In this document: piece by piece, positions 53,371 through 64,000 of the stretch
Numbering within the stretch: the first letter of the stretch is position 1
How the letters are laid out: each line of letters starts with the position of its first letter
DNA from: Rhinopithecus roxellana
Lineage: Eukaryota; Chordata; Mammalia; Primates; Cercopithecidae
Assembly (NCBI RefSeq): GCF_007565055.1
Contig: NC_044560.1
Coordinates: 90,215,295-90,279,294 of the forward strand
DNA length: 64,000 nucleotides
Direction of reading: 5' to 3'
Translations under genes and position numbers: made by a program
The notes under the pieces: generated by a model
The model's input: only the letters and a program-made list of their open reading frames with translations
What the model was told of the DNA's origin: nothing
Databases searched by the model: none

Positions 53371-53605
53371 TTTAATGCTTTTTAAATAGTTAATGCTTAC
53401 TGTGTGCCAAATATATTATGCATTTTCTCACTTAATCCTCACTGTAACACTGTGAAGAGGTAATTTTATTATCCCCATTTGACACGAGATAACTATGGAT
53501 TAAAGGGATTAAGTAATTCATTTAGAGATATACAACTAGAGATTGTGAAATCAGAATTTGAATATAGGTTTGGCTCACAAATTATATTTACAGCCCTGGT
53601 CAGAG
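53371..53605 (-). mobile_element. MIR SINE
   Basis: 'gcttactgtgtgccaaatat', 'ctcacttaatcctcactgta', 'ttattatccccatttgacac' are the reversed MIR core. A (GA)n run follows at 53603-53621. Confidence 0.85.
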
Positions 53606-53648
53606 AGAGAGAGAGAGAGAGTCACTTGGGTTTAAGAATTAGTTTTCT

Positions 53649-53939
53649 TTTTTAATTTTTTTTTTTTGAGACAGAGTTTCGTTTTTGTTGCCCAGGCTGG
53701 GGTGCAATGGCGTGATCTCAGCTCACTGCAACCTCCGCCTCCTGGGTTCAGGTGATTCTCTTGCCTCAGCCTCTCAAGTAGCTGGGATTACAGGCATGCC
53801 TAGGGAATTTTGTATTTTTAATAGAGATGGAGTTTCACCATATTGGTCAGGCTGCTCTCAAACTTCTGACCTCAGGTGATCCACCCACCTCGTCCTCCCA
53901 AAGTGCTGGGATTACAGGCGTGAGCCACCACACCTGGCC
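53649..53939 (-). mobile_element. Alu (AluS type)
   Basis: Antisense Alu, 'gagacagagtttcgtttttg' to 'gagccaccacacctggcc'. TSD AAGAATTAGTTTTCT and AAGAGTGAGTTTTCT. Confidence 0.94.
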
Positions 53940-54135
53940 AAGAGTGAGTTTTCTAAGTGCTGTACCAGAGCATCTCTCACTTTATTTTCTGCCCCTCCTC
54001 CTTAGTGTTACTTTCCCTTTTCTTTCCTAAGGGTAAGACCTTCAATTGCTGAGCTTGATAAGAAGGCCATCTAGAGTTTAGATGCTGGGCAGAATCTGTA
54101 TCTGGAAGGATTTCCAGAAGTAGAATTTCTTTTCC

Positions 54136-54433
54136 TTTTTTTTTTTTTTTTTTTTTTTTTTGAGACAGAGTCTTGTCCTGTTTCCCAGGCTGGAGTGCAG
54201 TGGTGCGATCTCGGCTCACTGCAGCCTCCACCTCCCGGACTCAAGAGATTCTTCTGACTCAGCCTCCCAGGTAGCTGGGACTATAGGCACGTGCCACCAT
54301 GCCCGGCTAATTGTTGTATTTTTTAGTAGAGATTGGTGGCCGGGCTGGTCTTGAACTCCTGACCTTAGGTGATCCACCCGCCTCAGCCTCTTAATGTGCC
54401 GGGATTACAGGCGTGAGCCACCACACCCAGCCA
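54136..54433 (-). mobile_element. Alu (AluS type)
   Basis: Antisense Alu with a 24-base T-run, ending 'gagccaccacacccagcc'. Flanks 'aagtagaatttctttt' and 'aagtggaattccttt' are a diverged TSD. Confidence 0.93.
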
Positions 54434-54485
54434 AAAGTGGAATTCCTTTCTCCCTGCTCTGCCTTCCCCTCCCCTCTCTATTGTC

Positions 54486-54758
54486 TTTCTCTGCTGTCTA
54501 GGCTAGAGTGTAGTGGTGTGATCATAGCTCACTGTGGCCTGAAATTCCTGGGCTGGAGTGATTCTCCTGCGTCAGCCTCCCAAGTAGCTTGAACTACAGG
54601 TGTGTAACCACTGTGCCTGACTCAGTGTTATTATGTTTTGGAGAGATGGGGTCTTGCTATGTTGCCCAGGGTGGTCTCGAACTCCTGTCCTCAGGCAGTC
54701 CTCCTGCCTCAGCTTCTCAAAGCACTGGGATTACAGGGGTGAGCAACTGCTCCCAGCC
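54486..54758 (-). mobile_element. Old Alu (AluJ type)
   Basis: Antisense Alu without a T-run, 'tctctgctgtctaggctaga' to 'gagcaactgctcccagcc'. Strongly diverged. Confidence 0.9.
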
Positions 54759-55139
54759 AAGCAGTGTAATTTCTGAATTAATAAACGAGCTTCCTTCCAG
54801 CTCCAAGAAAAAGCAAAACTTGTGTTCTTGGAGACATTTTTTTCTTTTAAATTCCCAGGTAGATTTGGAAGTTCACTGTTAAATGTGGTTCGACACCCTT
54901 GTTAGTGTATGTTACCTACTTGGTCTCTCTAGAAGAGCATTTTGAGTTATTTCTGCCATAAGATGAATGGTTTTCCAGGCACTTGTTCTCGGTTGTATGT
55001 TTTTATGGTCAAAAAAGATGCATTACCAGAAGAAATGTTTATATTTTGGGAGTATTCATAATTTATTGGGCCCAGTTTTGCCCTTTCTGGTATGCCCCCT
55101 GCTTCTTGCTCTTAAGCAGTTCTCAGATCCTCTTGTTCA
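54759..55139. other. Unique sequence
   Basis: No repeat recognised; the plus frame 54967-55179 is short and hydrophobic without a domain. Confidence 0.4.
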
Positions 55140-55620
55140 TTTATTAGTTTATTTGCTCATTCCACAAACAGTTATTTAGTGACTAAGATTTTGTAAAGGA
55201 GTGCATTTATCTAACTTCAAAAACAGTCTAGTGAGGGATTAACAGTATGTGCTCAGCTGTATTAAAAAGCACAAAGTGCTAAACATGAGAGAAACAAAAA
55301 AAGTATAATAAAAGCTCAAGGGAGGGAGAAGTTTACTTCTCACTGGGATGGAGGGAGGGACTGGAGATAATTCTGTGGAAGTACTGTCTTTAAGCTCGTC
55401 TATAGAAACAGGATTTTAATATCCGGAGATGGGAAGGAAAAATATGCCAGGATAATGAGGGAAATACTGTGAAGCCAGAGAGTTTTGGATTTAATTTGCT
55501 GATAGGGAGAAATGTAAAGTTTTACATGTGAAAGTTTTACAAGTGAAGTTATAAATAAACATTGATTAAGCATTTAAAATGTGCTGGTCATTATGGTGAA
55601 TGAGGAGGACAGGGTTGATA
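55140..55620 (-). mobile_element. L2 fragment
   Basis: Reversed L2: 'ttgctcattccacaaacagt', 'aaagcacaaagtgctaaaca', 'gcatttaaaatgtgctggtc'. Order matches the L2 3' end read backwards; the last part (55555-55620) could be a separate MIR-like piece. Confidence 0.5.
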
Positions 55621-55754
55621 AATTGGAGACTGAGATTAGACAGATTAGGTAATTTAGGTGAGGTAAGTTATCAGTTGCCAGGGTTTTGTACAGTCTGAGC
55701 AGTATTCATAGTCTTTGTGGTCAGATGTAGTTTGTTTGCTGCTCCTCCAAATAA

Positions 55755-55990
55755 TGACAGTTATAACCAGTAATTATTGAGCATGTATTGAGCACCTGAA
55801 ACACATTAACTCATTCATCCTTCCAACTCTGAGACAGGTGCTGTCATTATCATCATTTTACAGACGAGGAAATTGAGGTTCCATGAAGTTAAGTAACTTG
55901 CCCAAAGATGCTAAATATGATATATACATAGTAGTCTGGATTTAAACCCAGGCAGACTGGGCTCATAATTCCCATGCTACTATAATACTC
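55755..55990 (-). mobile_element. MIR SINE, well preserved
   Basis: 'cacattaactcattcatcct', 'cattttacagacgaggaaat', 'agttaagtaacttgcccaaa', 'tttaaacccaggcagactgg', the reversed MIR consensus almost throughout. Confidence 0.92.
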
Positions 55991-56344
55991 GTGGCATCTA
56001 GGTTTAGAAAGCAGTAAATGTGGAGATTTTCCTTACTTTGTTGTATTCAGTGACACTTGTGTATGTAGAATGTTCTTTGTAGACATTCTGGGCCTTTGCA
56101 AGTTGTCTCAATACCACATTGCCAAACCTTAGTAGGCAGAGTCATGGATGTCTCCTAATTAAGTTATCTGAAGCCCACATCCTCTGCCTGTCTTCAGTTA
56201 GATGCCTAGTGTACTCATGGGAGGGGACAGATGACAAGAGTTTCAGGGCCAGGGTTTGATGTCTACATCGTGCCATTTCCAGAAACCCAAGGTTTTCAGT
56301 CCTATCAGTTATGTGCTATTCCCTCTACCAAATTTATAATCTTA
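55991..56344. other. Unique sequence
   Basis: No repeat recognised. Confidence 0.4.
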
Positions 56345-56360
56345 GGTATATTTGTTATAT

Positions 56361-56664
56361 ATTTTTTTTTTTTTTTTTTTTTTGAGACGGAGTCTCGCTC
56401 TGTCACCCAGGCTGGAGTGCTGTGGCCGGATCTCAGCTCACTGCAAGCTCCGCCTCCCGGGTTCACGCCATTCTCCTGCCTCAGCCTCCCGAGTAGCTGG
56501 GACTACAGGCGCTGCCACCTCGCCCGGCTAGTTTTTTGTAGTTTTTAGTAGAGACGGGGTTTCACCATGTTAGCCAGGATGGTCTCGATCTCCTGACCTC
56601 GTGATCCGCCCATCTCGGCCTCCCAAAGTGCTGGGATTACAGGGTTGAGCCACCGCGCCCGGCC
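56361..56664 (-). mobile_element. AluY, Old World monkey type
   Basis: Near-consensus antisense AluY ('cggctagttttttgtag', 'gggttgagccaccgcgcccg'). Perfect 16-base TSD GGTATATTTGTTATAT at 56345-56360 and 56665-56680. Confidence 0.96.
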
Positions 56665-56680
56665 GGTATATTTGTTATAT

Positions 56681-57285
56681 TTTTAAAAAGCCTTCTCTCT
56701 TTGTAAGCATTAGTTTTCTAGATTTTGTTTTTTTATGGTGTAACTTACATTTTTAGTCTGAATCTGCTAAAGATATGATGCTTGTGGGTATCAATTATTT
56801 TGAGACCAAGTAAATCTCAGTGACATTCGAATAAAACGTCTAGCATACCTTTGCACAGGCTTGTTTTGCTTGCAAACATTAAAGTAATTCTGGGGTGTTG
56901 CCTTGTGTTGAGATTTCTTGTGGGTAACAGTTAGGGGAGACCACCCCAAATTCCTGTGGGTAATCCCAAAGAGAGACAGATCTAAAATCTTAATGAAGTT
57001 CTTAGTCTGTCTTCTACAAGGCTTCTTTCATGGTTTGGGGCCCTGCTCGTTGGCTGTTAGTAAGGGATATCCTGGGGGGTGCTAAATGTGACTTTAAAAG
57101 GACTGTTCTTTGTATAACAAATGATCTCTTAAAAAGAAAACTAGTCATTCCCTCCTGCCAGCCTCTAACCACTTCCTGCAAATGACAGCACACAGATCTA
57201 TCTTAGTTTCACTACGTGAAAAATTATTTTATTTTCATGAAAGCAGTTCCCCTCTGCTTCTGTCCTCCTTCCATCATATTATGCA
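56681..57285. other. Unique sequence
   Basis: Six hundred bases without repeats or frames of interest. Confidence 0.4.
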
Positions 57286-57312
57286 CAGACACACACACAC
57301 ACACACACACAA
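57286..57312. repeat. (AC)n dinucleotide repeat
   Basis: About 12 AC units. Confidence 0.95.
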
Positions 57313-57380
57313 AAGCTGCAAATAGGCAAACGTTTTACCTGTCATATCAAGGTATATAATATGCCATGTTTTGATTATCT

Positions 57381-57675
57381 TTTTTTTTTTTTTTGAGATG
57401 GAGTCTCGCGCTGTCGCCCAGGCTGGAGTGCAGTGGCCGGATCTCAGCTCACTGCAAGCTCCGCCTCCCGGGTTTACGCCATTCTCCTGCCTCAGCCTCC
57501 CAAGTAGCTGGGACTACAGACGCCCGCCACCTCGCCCGGCTAGTTTTTTGTATTTTTTTGTAGAGACGGGGTTTCACCGTGTTAGCCAGGATGGTCTCGA
57601 TCTGCTGACCTCGTGATCTGCCCGTCTCGGCCTCCCAAAGTGCTGGGATTACAGGCTTGAGCCACGGCGCCCAGC
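57381..57675 (-). mobile_element. AluY, Old World monkey type
   Basis: Antisense AluY with 'ccacctcgcccggctagttt' and 'ggcttgagccacggcgcccag'. TSD TGTTTTGAT at 57367-57375 and 57676-57684. Confidence 0.95.
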
Positions 57676-57964
57676 TGTTTTGATGATTTTATGAGAATAA
57701 ATTACTTTGGTTATCTTTCATTGTCTTCTCTAATAATAAAGGTAGGTTCAGGTTGTATCTTGGTATTTGAGTGCTTTGAATTTTTTCCCCCAAATTTCCT
57801 AGGTGTTTTTGAATGGCACAAACATGGTATATGATTTTCTAATTACTGGTGCCAGAAGCTCTTATAACAGCTTTATAATGGCTTCAGGTAGCAAACAGGG
57901 CAGGGAAATGGCTTTCACTTTGGTAAATGAAAATATGGTGAAGGTATTTGTAAGACTGAAAAGA

Positions 57965-58252
57965 TGGTTGTGGTGGCTTATGCCTGTAATCCCAGCACTT
58001 TGGGAGGCAGAGGTGGGAGGGTCACTCTTAAGGCCAGGAGTTTGAGACTAGCCTGGTCTATATAGTGAGACCCCATCTTCAAAAAAAATTAAAAAATTAT
58101 GGCCAGCATGGTGGTGCGTGTTTATAGTCCCAGCTCCTCGGGAGGCTAAACCAGGAGGATCGCTTGAGCCTAGGAGTTCAAGGCTGTAGTGAGCTATGAT
58201 CACACCACTGCATTCTGGCCTGGGTGACAGAGCGAGACCCTGTTTCGAAAAA
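57965..58252 (+). mobile_element. Old Alu (AluJ type)
   Basis: Sense Alu, 'ggttgtggtggcttatgcct' to 'gaccctgtttcgaaaaa'. First of three consecutive sense Alus. Confidence 0.92.
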
Positions 58253-58275
58253 CATGGTTGAGAAATGGTGGACAG

Positions 58276-58566
58276 ACGCCAAATGGAGTGGCTCACGTCT
58301 ATAATCCCTTCACTTTGGTAGGCCGAGGCAGGCAGATCACTTGAGCCCAGGAGTTCGAGACCAGCCTGGGAAACATGGCAAAACCCCATCTCTGCAAAAA
58401 ACACAAAAATTAGCCAGACGTGGTGGCACATGCCTATAGTCCCAGCTACTCGGGAGGCAGAGGTGGGAGGATCACTTGAGCCCGGTAGTTTGAGGCTGCA
58501 GCAAGCTATGATTGTGCCGCTGCATTCCAGCTTGGACTACAGATTAAGACCCTGTCTCAAGAAATA
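58276..58566 (+). mobile_element. Old Alu (AluJ type)
   Basis: Sense Alu, 'gccaaatggagtggctcacg' to 'gaccctgtctcaag'. Flanks AGAAATGGTGGACAGA and AGAAATAGTGATAGAA are a diverged TSD. Confidence 0.92.
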
Positions 58567-58587
58567 GTGATAGAAACAGCACTAGCA

Positions 58588-58894
58588 GGCTGGGTGCGGT
58601 GGCTCATGCCTGTAATCCCAGCACTTAGGGAGGCTGAGGCGGGTGGATCACTTGAGGTCAGGAGTTGGAGACCAGCCTGGCCAACATGGTGAAACTCTGA
58701 CTCTACTAAAAATACAAAAATTAGCGGGGCGTGGCGTGGTGGCACACACCTGTAGTCACAGCTATTGGGGAGGCTGAGGCAGGAGAATTGCTTGAACCAG
58801 GGAGGTTGAGGTTGCAAAGATCGAAGCATCACTGTCGCCAGCCTAGGCGACAGAGCAAGACTCTGTCTCAAGAAAAAAATAAAAATAGAAAGGA
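58588..58894 (+). mobile_element. Alu (AluS type)
   Basis: Sense Alu with perfect 16-base TSD AGAAACAGCACTAGCA at 58572-58587 and 58895-58910. It abuts the preceding Alu, whose TSD overlaps this target. Confidence 0.95.
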
Positions 58895-59036
58895 AGAAAC
58901 AGCACTAGCAATTAATATATTCTGTTGTTGAGATTCTTAAAGCCAGATGGAACTATTGTATAAATAAGTCTCGTAAAGAGGAAGTACAAACACCTCAAGT
59001 TGCTTAACCTAAAGTTAGTATACTTATTTTGACAGA

Positions 59037-59335
59037 TTTTTTTTTTTTTTTTTTGAGATGGAGTCTCGCTCTGTCGTCCAGGCTGGAGTGCAGTGGCATT
59101 ATCTTGGCTCACTGCAAGCTCCACCTCCTGGGTTCACGCCATTCTCCTGTCTCAGTCTCCCGAGTAGCTGGACTATAGGTGCTCGCCACCATGCCTGGCT
59201 GATGTTTTGTATTTTTTGGTAGAGACGGGGTTTCGCCGTGTTAGCCAGGATGGTCTCGATCTCCTGACCTTGTGATCCACCCGCCTTGACCTCCCAAAGT
59301 GCTGGGATTACAGGCGTGAGCCACCGCGCCTGGCC
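59037..59335 (-). mobile_element. AluY-type Alu
   Basis: Antisense Alu, 'gagatggagtctcgctctgt' to 'gagccaccgcgcctggcc'. TSD TATTTTGACAGA at 59025-59036 and 59336-59347. Confidence 0.95.
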
Positions 59336-59347
59336 TATTTTGACAGA

Positions 59348-59755
59348 ATTTTTTAGGAAAGGGATAAAATGTATTGATTTGGAATCAGGCATATAAAAGT
59401 TCAGACATGGGCCAGGCACAGTGGCTCACGCCTGTAATCCCAACACTTTGGGAGGCCAAGGCAGGAGGATCGCTTGATTCCATGAGTTTGAGACCAACCT
59501 GGGCTGTAACATAGTAAGATCCTCTCTCTACAGAAAAAAAAGAAAGAGAGAGAGAGAAAGAAAGAGAGAAAGAGCTCAGATGTCAGCTCATCCTCTTTCT
59601 TGGATGACCCTGGCAAAATAACTTGAATTTCTGGAGCCTCACGTGCTTGATTTATAAAATGGAGTAATAATATATAGTTCCCAGGGATATTGCAGGGATC
59701 AAATGAAATAACAGATGTAAAGATGCTTTATAGTAGATGCTTAATAAATTTTAGT
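59348..59755 (+). mobile_element. MIR SINE, split by an Alu monomer
   Basis: 'gattggaatcaggcatataa'-like start at about 59375-59395 (read as gatttggaatcaggcata), then after the monomer 'gatgaccctggcaaaataac', 'tggagcctcacgtgcttgat', 'gtaaagatgctttatagtag'. Matches the MIR core and 3' end. Confidence 0.7.
59409..59570 (+). mobile_element. Alu left monomer with purine tail
   Basis: Single sense monomer, 'ggccaggcacagtggctcac' to 'cctctctctacagaaa', followed by an A/(GA)n tail. FLAM-type. It interrupts a MIR. Confidence 0.85.
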
Positions 59756-60353
59756 TTCCCTTCCTAGCAAGTCCACCTTCTTTGACCATCACAGCCCAGG
59801 AGCTTCTTCACTTCTCCACAGCAAGGGATGTGTCGTAGTCATCTTGGTGTCCATGGTATCTGGCACAATGATCTGCATCTTTTAATGGAATGAAAGAAGT
59901 GTTCTGTTTCAGAAGAGATGAAGCTCCAGCTTAGTCTCCACTGGACTACGTCATCAATTTTTCCTTTCTAGTTCTTACTCCCTTCAGCAAACACTATTAC
60001 ATTTCACATGTCAAGAAGAATTCTCTATTGACCCTACATTACTCTCTCTGCTCCCCTTTACAGCTAAGTTCCTTGAGTTATTTTTCCCTGTCCCTGATTC
60101 TTCTCCTCCCATTCATTAGTTCTTGAATCGCTCTAGTCAGGCCTTTTCTCTACCATGCCATCAAAACTGCCCTTGTTAGAGTCACCAGTGACCACCTCCA
60201 CATTGCTAAATTCAATGGTCAATTCTCAATCCTCAACTTGACATATTAATAGCTCTTACATGGTTAATTGCTACTTTTTAGAATACTTTCACCTGGCTTC
60301 TGGGACAGTTTACTCTTTTGGTTCTCCCTCTAATACACTGAATCCTCTTTTTT

Positions 60354-60667
60354 TTTTTTTTTTTTTTTTTGAGACGGAGTCTCGCTCTGTCGCCCAGGCT
60401 GGAGTGCAGTGGCCGGATCTCAAGCTCACTGCAAGCTCCGCCTCCCGGGTTCACGCCATTCTCCTGCCTCAGCCTCCCGAGTAGCTGGGACTACAGGCGC
60501 CCACCGCCTCGCCCGGCTAGTTTTTTTTTTTTTTTTTGTATTTTTTTTTAGTAGAGACGGGGTTTCACCGTGTTAGCCAGGATGGTCTCGATCTCCGGAC
60601 CTCGTGATCCGCCCGTCTCGGCCTCCCAAAGTGCTGGGATTACAGGCTTGAGCCACTGCACCCGGCC
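60354..60667 (-). mobile_element. AluY, Old World monkey type
   Basis: Antisense AluY with 'ggcttgagccactgcacccg' and an expanded internal T-run (60522-60537). TSD TGAATCCTCTTTTTT at 60339-60353 and 60668-60682. Inside L2. Confidence 0.95.
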
Positions 60668-60821
60668 TGAATCCTCTTTTTTAGCCCCTTTTTGTTGTTC
60701 TTCCTCTTCCCTAGCTAATGTTGAAAGGTTTCCAGGACTTAGTCCTTGAACTTGATCTCTTCTCTATGTTTACTCCCTGAATGATGCCATCTAGTCTCCT
60801 GGCTCTAAAATTCCAGCCTGG

Positions 60822-61112
60822 GCCAGGCACAGTGGCTCACACCTGTAATCCCAGCACTTTGGGAGGCCGAGGCGGGTGGATCGCCTGAGATCAGGGGTTC
60901 GAGACCAGCCTGCCCAACATGGCAAAACCATGTCTCTACTAAAAATACAAAAATTAGCTGGGCATGATGGTGGGCACCTGTAATCCCAGCTACTTGGGAG
61001 GCTGAGGCAGGAGAATCACTTGAACCCGGTAGGTGGAGGTTGCAGTGAGCCAAGATAGCACCACTGCACTGTAGTCTGGGTGACAGAGCTAGACTCCATC
61101 TCAGAGCGGGGG
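60822..61112 (+). mobile_element. Alu (AluS type)
   Basis: Sense Alu, 'ggccaggcacagtggctcac' to 'gactccatctcagagcgggg'. Flanks AAAATTCCAGCCTGGG and AAAAATCCAGGCTGGG form an imperfect TSD. Inside L2. Confidence 0.93.
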
Positions 61113-61184
61113 AAAAATCCAGGCTGGGTCTCTCCCTGAACTCTAGATTCATATATTCAATTGTCTATTCAAAGTTCCACTTGA

Positions 61185-61299
61185 GGGGTGGGCATGGTGG
61201 CTCAAGCCTGTAATCCCAGCACTTTAGGAGACCAATGAAGGAGGATCACATGAGGCCAGGAGTTTGAGACCAGCCTGGGCAACATGGCGAAACCCGGGT
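61185..61299 (+). mobile_element. Alu left monomer, tailless
   Basis: Sense monomer, 'gtgggcatggtggctcaagc' to 'caacatggcgaaaccc', no A-tail, inside L2. Either an L1-independent insertion or a tail-deleted element. Confidence 0.83.
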
Positions 61300-61719
61300 C
61301 TTTAGGCATTTCAAACCTAATATATTCAAAAGGACATTTCTACCCTGTTCCCCAAAAAACAAACAACCACAGCCACCAATGAACCACAAACCCTCTGCAT
61401 CTCTGGTACCAATCTTCCCCATCTCAGGAAATAGCAGTCTGTCCTTTCAATTTCTCAGGCCAACACTTTGGAGTTATTTTTTATTCTTTCCCTGCTCATT
61501 CCATAACCAATGTATAAGCAAATCCAGATGATTCCTTCTTTGTAATTATTACAGAATTTGAACACATTTTACCACCTCTGTTGCCGCACTCTGGCTCCAC
61601 CCATCATTTTGTAGCCACCAATTTTCACTTGAATTATTATACTGGCATTATAGCTGGTTTCCCTGTACCCACTCTTATCTCACAGTAGTATGATCTCAAC
61701 ATATGAACGAGAGCGATCC

Positions 61720-62009
61720 CCCCTTTTTTTTTTTTTTGAGATGGAGTCTTGCTCTGTTGCCCAGGCTGGAGTGGCGCGATCTTGGCTCACTCCAACCTCC
61801 ACTTCCCGGATTCAAGTGATTCTCCTGCCTCAGCCTCCTGAGTAGCTGGGACTACAGGTGCGTGCCACCATGCTTATTTTTTGTATTTTTAGTAGAGATG
61901 GGGTTTCTCTGTGTTAGTCAGGATGGTCTCAATCTCTTGACCTCACGATTCACCTGCGTCGGCCCCCCAAAGTGCTGGGATTACAGGCGTGATTCACCGT
62001 GCCTGGCTG
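61720..62009 (-). mobile_element. Alu (AluS type)
   Basis: Antisense Alu with a few internal losses. Target GAGCGATCC before and GAGCAATCC after. Inside L2. Confidence 0.93.
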
Positions 62010-62386
62010 AGCAATCCTTTTAAAACCTAAGTTAAATCATGTTACTATCTCACACAAAGCCCTCCAATGGCTTCCCGTTTCACCTAGAATAAAAGCCAAA
62101 GGTTTTACAATGATCTATGCAGCCATAGGTGATCTGAACTCGTCTCTGGCCTCCTCTCCTGATACTCTTTCCTTTCATCTTTCAGGTCCAGCCATTCTAG
62201 GTTCTTTGGTGTTCCCTGAACATAACAAACATACTTCTGCCTCAGGGACTTTGCACCTGTTCTTCTTTGGCTTATCCATTCTCCAGATAGCCATGTGACT
62301 TGTTTGCTCATATTTATCTGCTCAGATGTCTCCTTATTAGAAGAGCCTTCTTTGACCATCCTATATATATATAAAAGCGTAAACTT

Positions 62387-62680
62387 GACTGGGCGCAGTG
62401 GCTCATGCGTGTAATCCCAGCACTTTGGGAGGCCAAGGCAGTTAGATCACAAGGTCAGGAGTTCGAGACCAGCCTGCCCAATATGGTGAAACACCATCTC
62501 TACTGCAAATACAAAAATTAGCTAGGTGTGGTGGCACATGCCTGTAGTCCCAGCTACCTGGGGGGCTGAGTCAGAAGAATCTCTTGAGTCCAGAAGGTGA
62601 AGGTTGCAGTGAGCCGAGATCGCACCACTGCACTCCAGCCTGGGCATCAGAGCAAGACTCTGTCTCAAAAAAAAAAAAAA
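62387..62680 (+). mobile_element. Alu (AluS type)
   Basis: Sense Alu, 'gggcgcagtggctcatgcgt' to an 18-base A-run. TSD AAAGCGTAAACTT and AAAAGTAAACTTT. Inside L2. Confidence 0.94.
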
Positions 62681-63008
62681 AAAAGTAAACTTTCCCCTAT
62701 TGACATTGACTCTCCATCTCCTCTTCGTCTCCTTTAGTATTCTCCATAGCATTTATGTGACAAGCTATGTATTTACCTGTTTATATTTCTTTTCTATCTT
62801 CTCCTACTAGTATGTAAGTTCTGTGAGAGCAAGGTCTTTGTTTTGTTTACTACTATTGTTTCTGGTACCTGGAACATGACCTGGCACATAGTATGAAGTA
62901 AATATTTGATGAGTGAAATGTGGGTTAGCACAAAATTGTAGATGATCTTATTGCCAGATTTAAAAGTTCCCATTGTATTAGTGCTCCCATCAAGGGCCCT
63001 TTATTATT

Positions 63009-63327
63009 ATTATTATTATTTTTTTTTTTTTTTTTTTTTTTTTTTGAGACGGAGTCTCGCTCTGTCACCCAGTCTGGAGTGCTGTGGCCAGATCTCAGCT
63101 CACTGCAAGCTCCGCCTCCCGGGTCCATGCCATTCTCCTGCCTCAGCCTCCCGGGTAGCTGGGACTACAGGCGCCCGCCACCTTGCCCGGCTAGTTTTTT
63201 GTATTTTTTAGTAGAGACGAGGTTTCACCGTGTTAGCCAGGATGGTCTCGATCTCCTGACCTCGTGATCCGCCCGTCTCGGCCTCCCAAAGTGCTGGGAT
63301 TACAGGCTTGAGCCACCGCGCCCGGCC
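63009..63327 (-). mobile_element. AluY, Old World monkey type
   Basis: Near-consensus antisense AluY with (TTA)n/T-run tail and 'ggcttgagccaccgcgcccg'. Perfect TSD GGGCCCTTTATTATT at 62994-63008 and 63328-63342. Confidence 0.96.
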
Positions 63328-63580
63328 GGGCCCTTTATTATTTTTCTGGGTAGTAGGTTATTCATATCTAAAACTCTTTCTTTGTGCCTCAACAAGCTCT
63401 AGGAAAAAGCAAAAGGAAAATAAATAAATAAAGATTTCACATAGAAAAAAAAATAAAACCCTTCCCTATTATTGGAAAAAAACAAACATGACATATATAA
63501 AGCAATTTTCATTTTTTAAAGCTTGTGAGACTATAGCATCTTTATATCATAGTATAATAGGTACTCTATAAATAAATAAA

Positions 63581-63866
63581 CAAGGTCTCACTTTGTCTCA
63601 AATAAAAAGGCTGGAGTGCAGTGGCATGATCATGGCTTGCTGTACCCTTGACTCCTGGGCTCAAGCCATCTTCCCACCTCAGCCTCCCCAGTAGCTGGGA
63701 CTATACACACATGCCACCACATCTGGCTCAATTTTAAAAATTTTTTGTAAAAATACGGTCCCACTGTGTTACCCAGTCTGCTCCTGAACTCCTGGGCTCA
63801 AGTGATCTTCCTGCCTCAGCCTCCTGAAATGCAGGGATTACAAGCAAGAGCCACTGCATCTGGCCT
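63581..63866 (-). mobile_element. Old Alu (AluJ type)
   Basis: Antisense Alu with a (AAAT)n-type flank, 'caaggtctcactttgtctca' to 'gagccactgcatctggcc'. About 12 bases differ from the usual right-arm start. Confidence 0.88.
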
Positions 63867-64000
63867 GATTTAGTCAGTTTGGACAAATGTATACAGTCAT
63901 GGAACCACCCCCACAATCAACATAAGGAACATTTCCATCATCCCCTATAGTTCTTTTGTGATCCTTTTAGTCAATTTCCTTCCCTCACTCTCAGCCTCTT
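63867..64000 (-). mobile_element. L1M fragment, runs off the right edge
   Basis: Antisense ancient L1: 'ttggacaaatgtatacagtc', 'atggaaccacccccacaatc', 'aacataaggaacatttccat', the L1M 3' pattern. Confidence 0.65.

Larger units (their letters stand above)
59960..62925 (+). mobile_element. Long L2 LINE with five Alu insertions
   Basis: Sense L2, about 1.65 kb after removing Alus. In order: 'gagtcaccagtgaccacctc', 'ccaggacttagtccttgaac', 'ggcatttcaaacctaatata', 'ttctcaggccaacactttgg', 'ttttaaaacctaagttaaat', 'caaagccctccaatggcttc', 'gcctcagggactttgcacct', 'ttagaagagccttctttgac', 'gacctggcacatagtatgaa'. It covers the L2 reverse-transcriptase 3' half and 3' end; stops and indels make it inactive. 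Confidence 0.88.

Overview
This window is primate nuclear DNA, very probably from an Old World monkey (cercopithecine). The evidence is its repeat content. About 69 Alu-type elements occupy roughly 30% of the sequence. About ten near-consensus AluY copies share a 3'-end reading of GGCTTGAGCCACCGCGCCC and the linker variant CACCTCGCCCGGCTAGTTTTTTG, which I associate with the macaque/baboon AluY lineages rather than with human or ape AluY. There are no bacterial-type genes, no operons and no CRISPR array. I find no protein-coding exon that I can support with confidence. The open reading frames of 60 to 230 codons are antisense or sense Alu frames, low-complexity Ser/Leu/Pro or Gly/Arg/Lys/Glu frames across pyrimidine tracts, or short chance frames. 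The window is best read as intronic or intergenic DNA.

Layout. 1-2200: a MIR tail, then a repeat-poor block with a perfect NF-E2/antioxidant-response motif. 2200-11400: two tandem Alu insertions, an old L2 broken by Alus and a 5'-truncated L1, a 630-bp polypyrimidine tract, an L1M fragment, an L2 in the opposite orientation, and a long L2 with a recognisable reverse-transcriptase fragment. 11400-20900: the most repeat-poor part. It holds a retroposed truncated 5S rRNA pseudogene with target-site duplications and, near 18270-18520, a perfect TGACGTCA cAMP-response element, an HNF4-type CAAAGTCCA and a short ATG-initiated frame ending at a possible splice donor. That is the best candidate for an undescribed functional element. 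20900-29950: Alus (several nested), MIRs and L2, including a GGAA-type microsatellite grown from an Alu tail. 29950-39050: old L2/L1M/MIR fossils and longer unique stretches. 39050-43300: alternating Alus and a 2-kb L1. 43300-59000: unique stretches between Alus, with a second case of repeated insertion at one target site and an Alu with an internally duplicated monomer. 59000-64000: a long L2 (about 1.65 kb once five Alus are removed), then more Alus and an L1M fragment.

Nothing here supports genes acting together. The sequence mostly records retrotransposition: L2 and MIR are oldest, then L1M and FLAM/FRAM, AluJ/AluS, and finally monkey-type AluY. Many Alus retain target-site duplications (TSDs), which let insertion order be read directly. 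Subfamily names are from memory of consensus features and were not computed.
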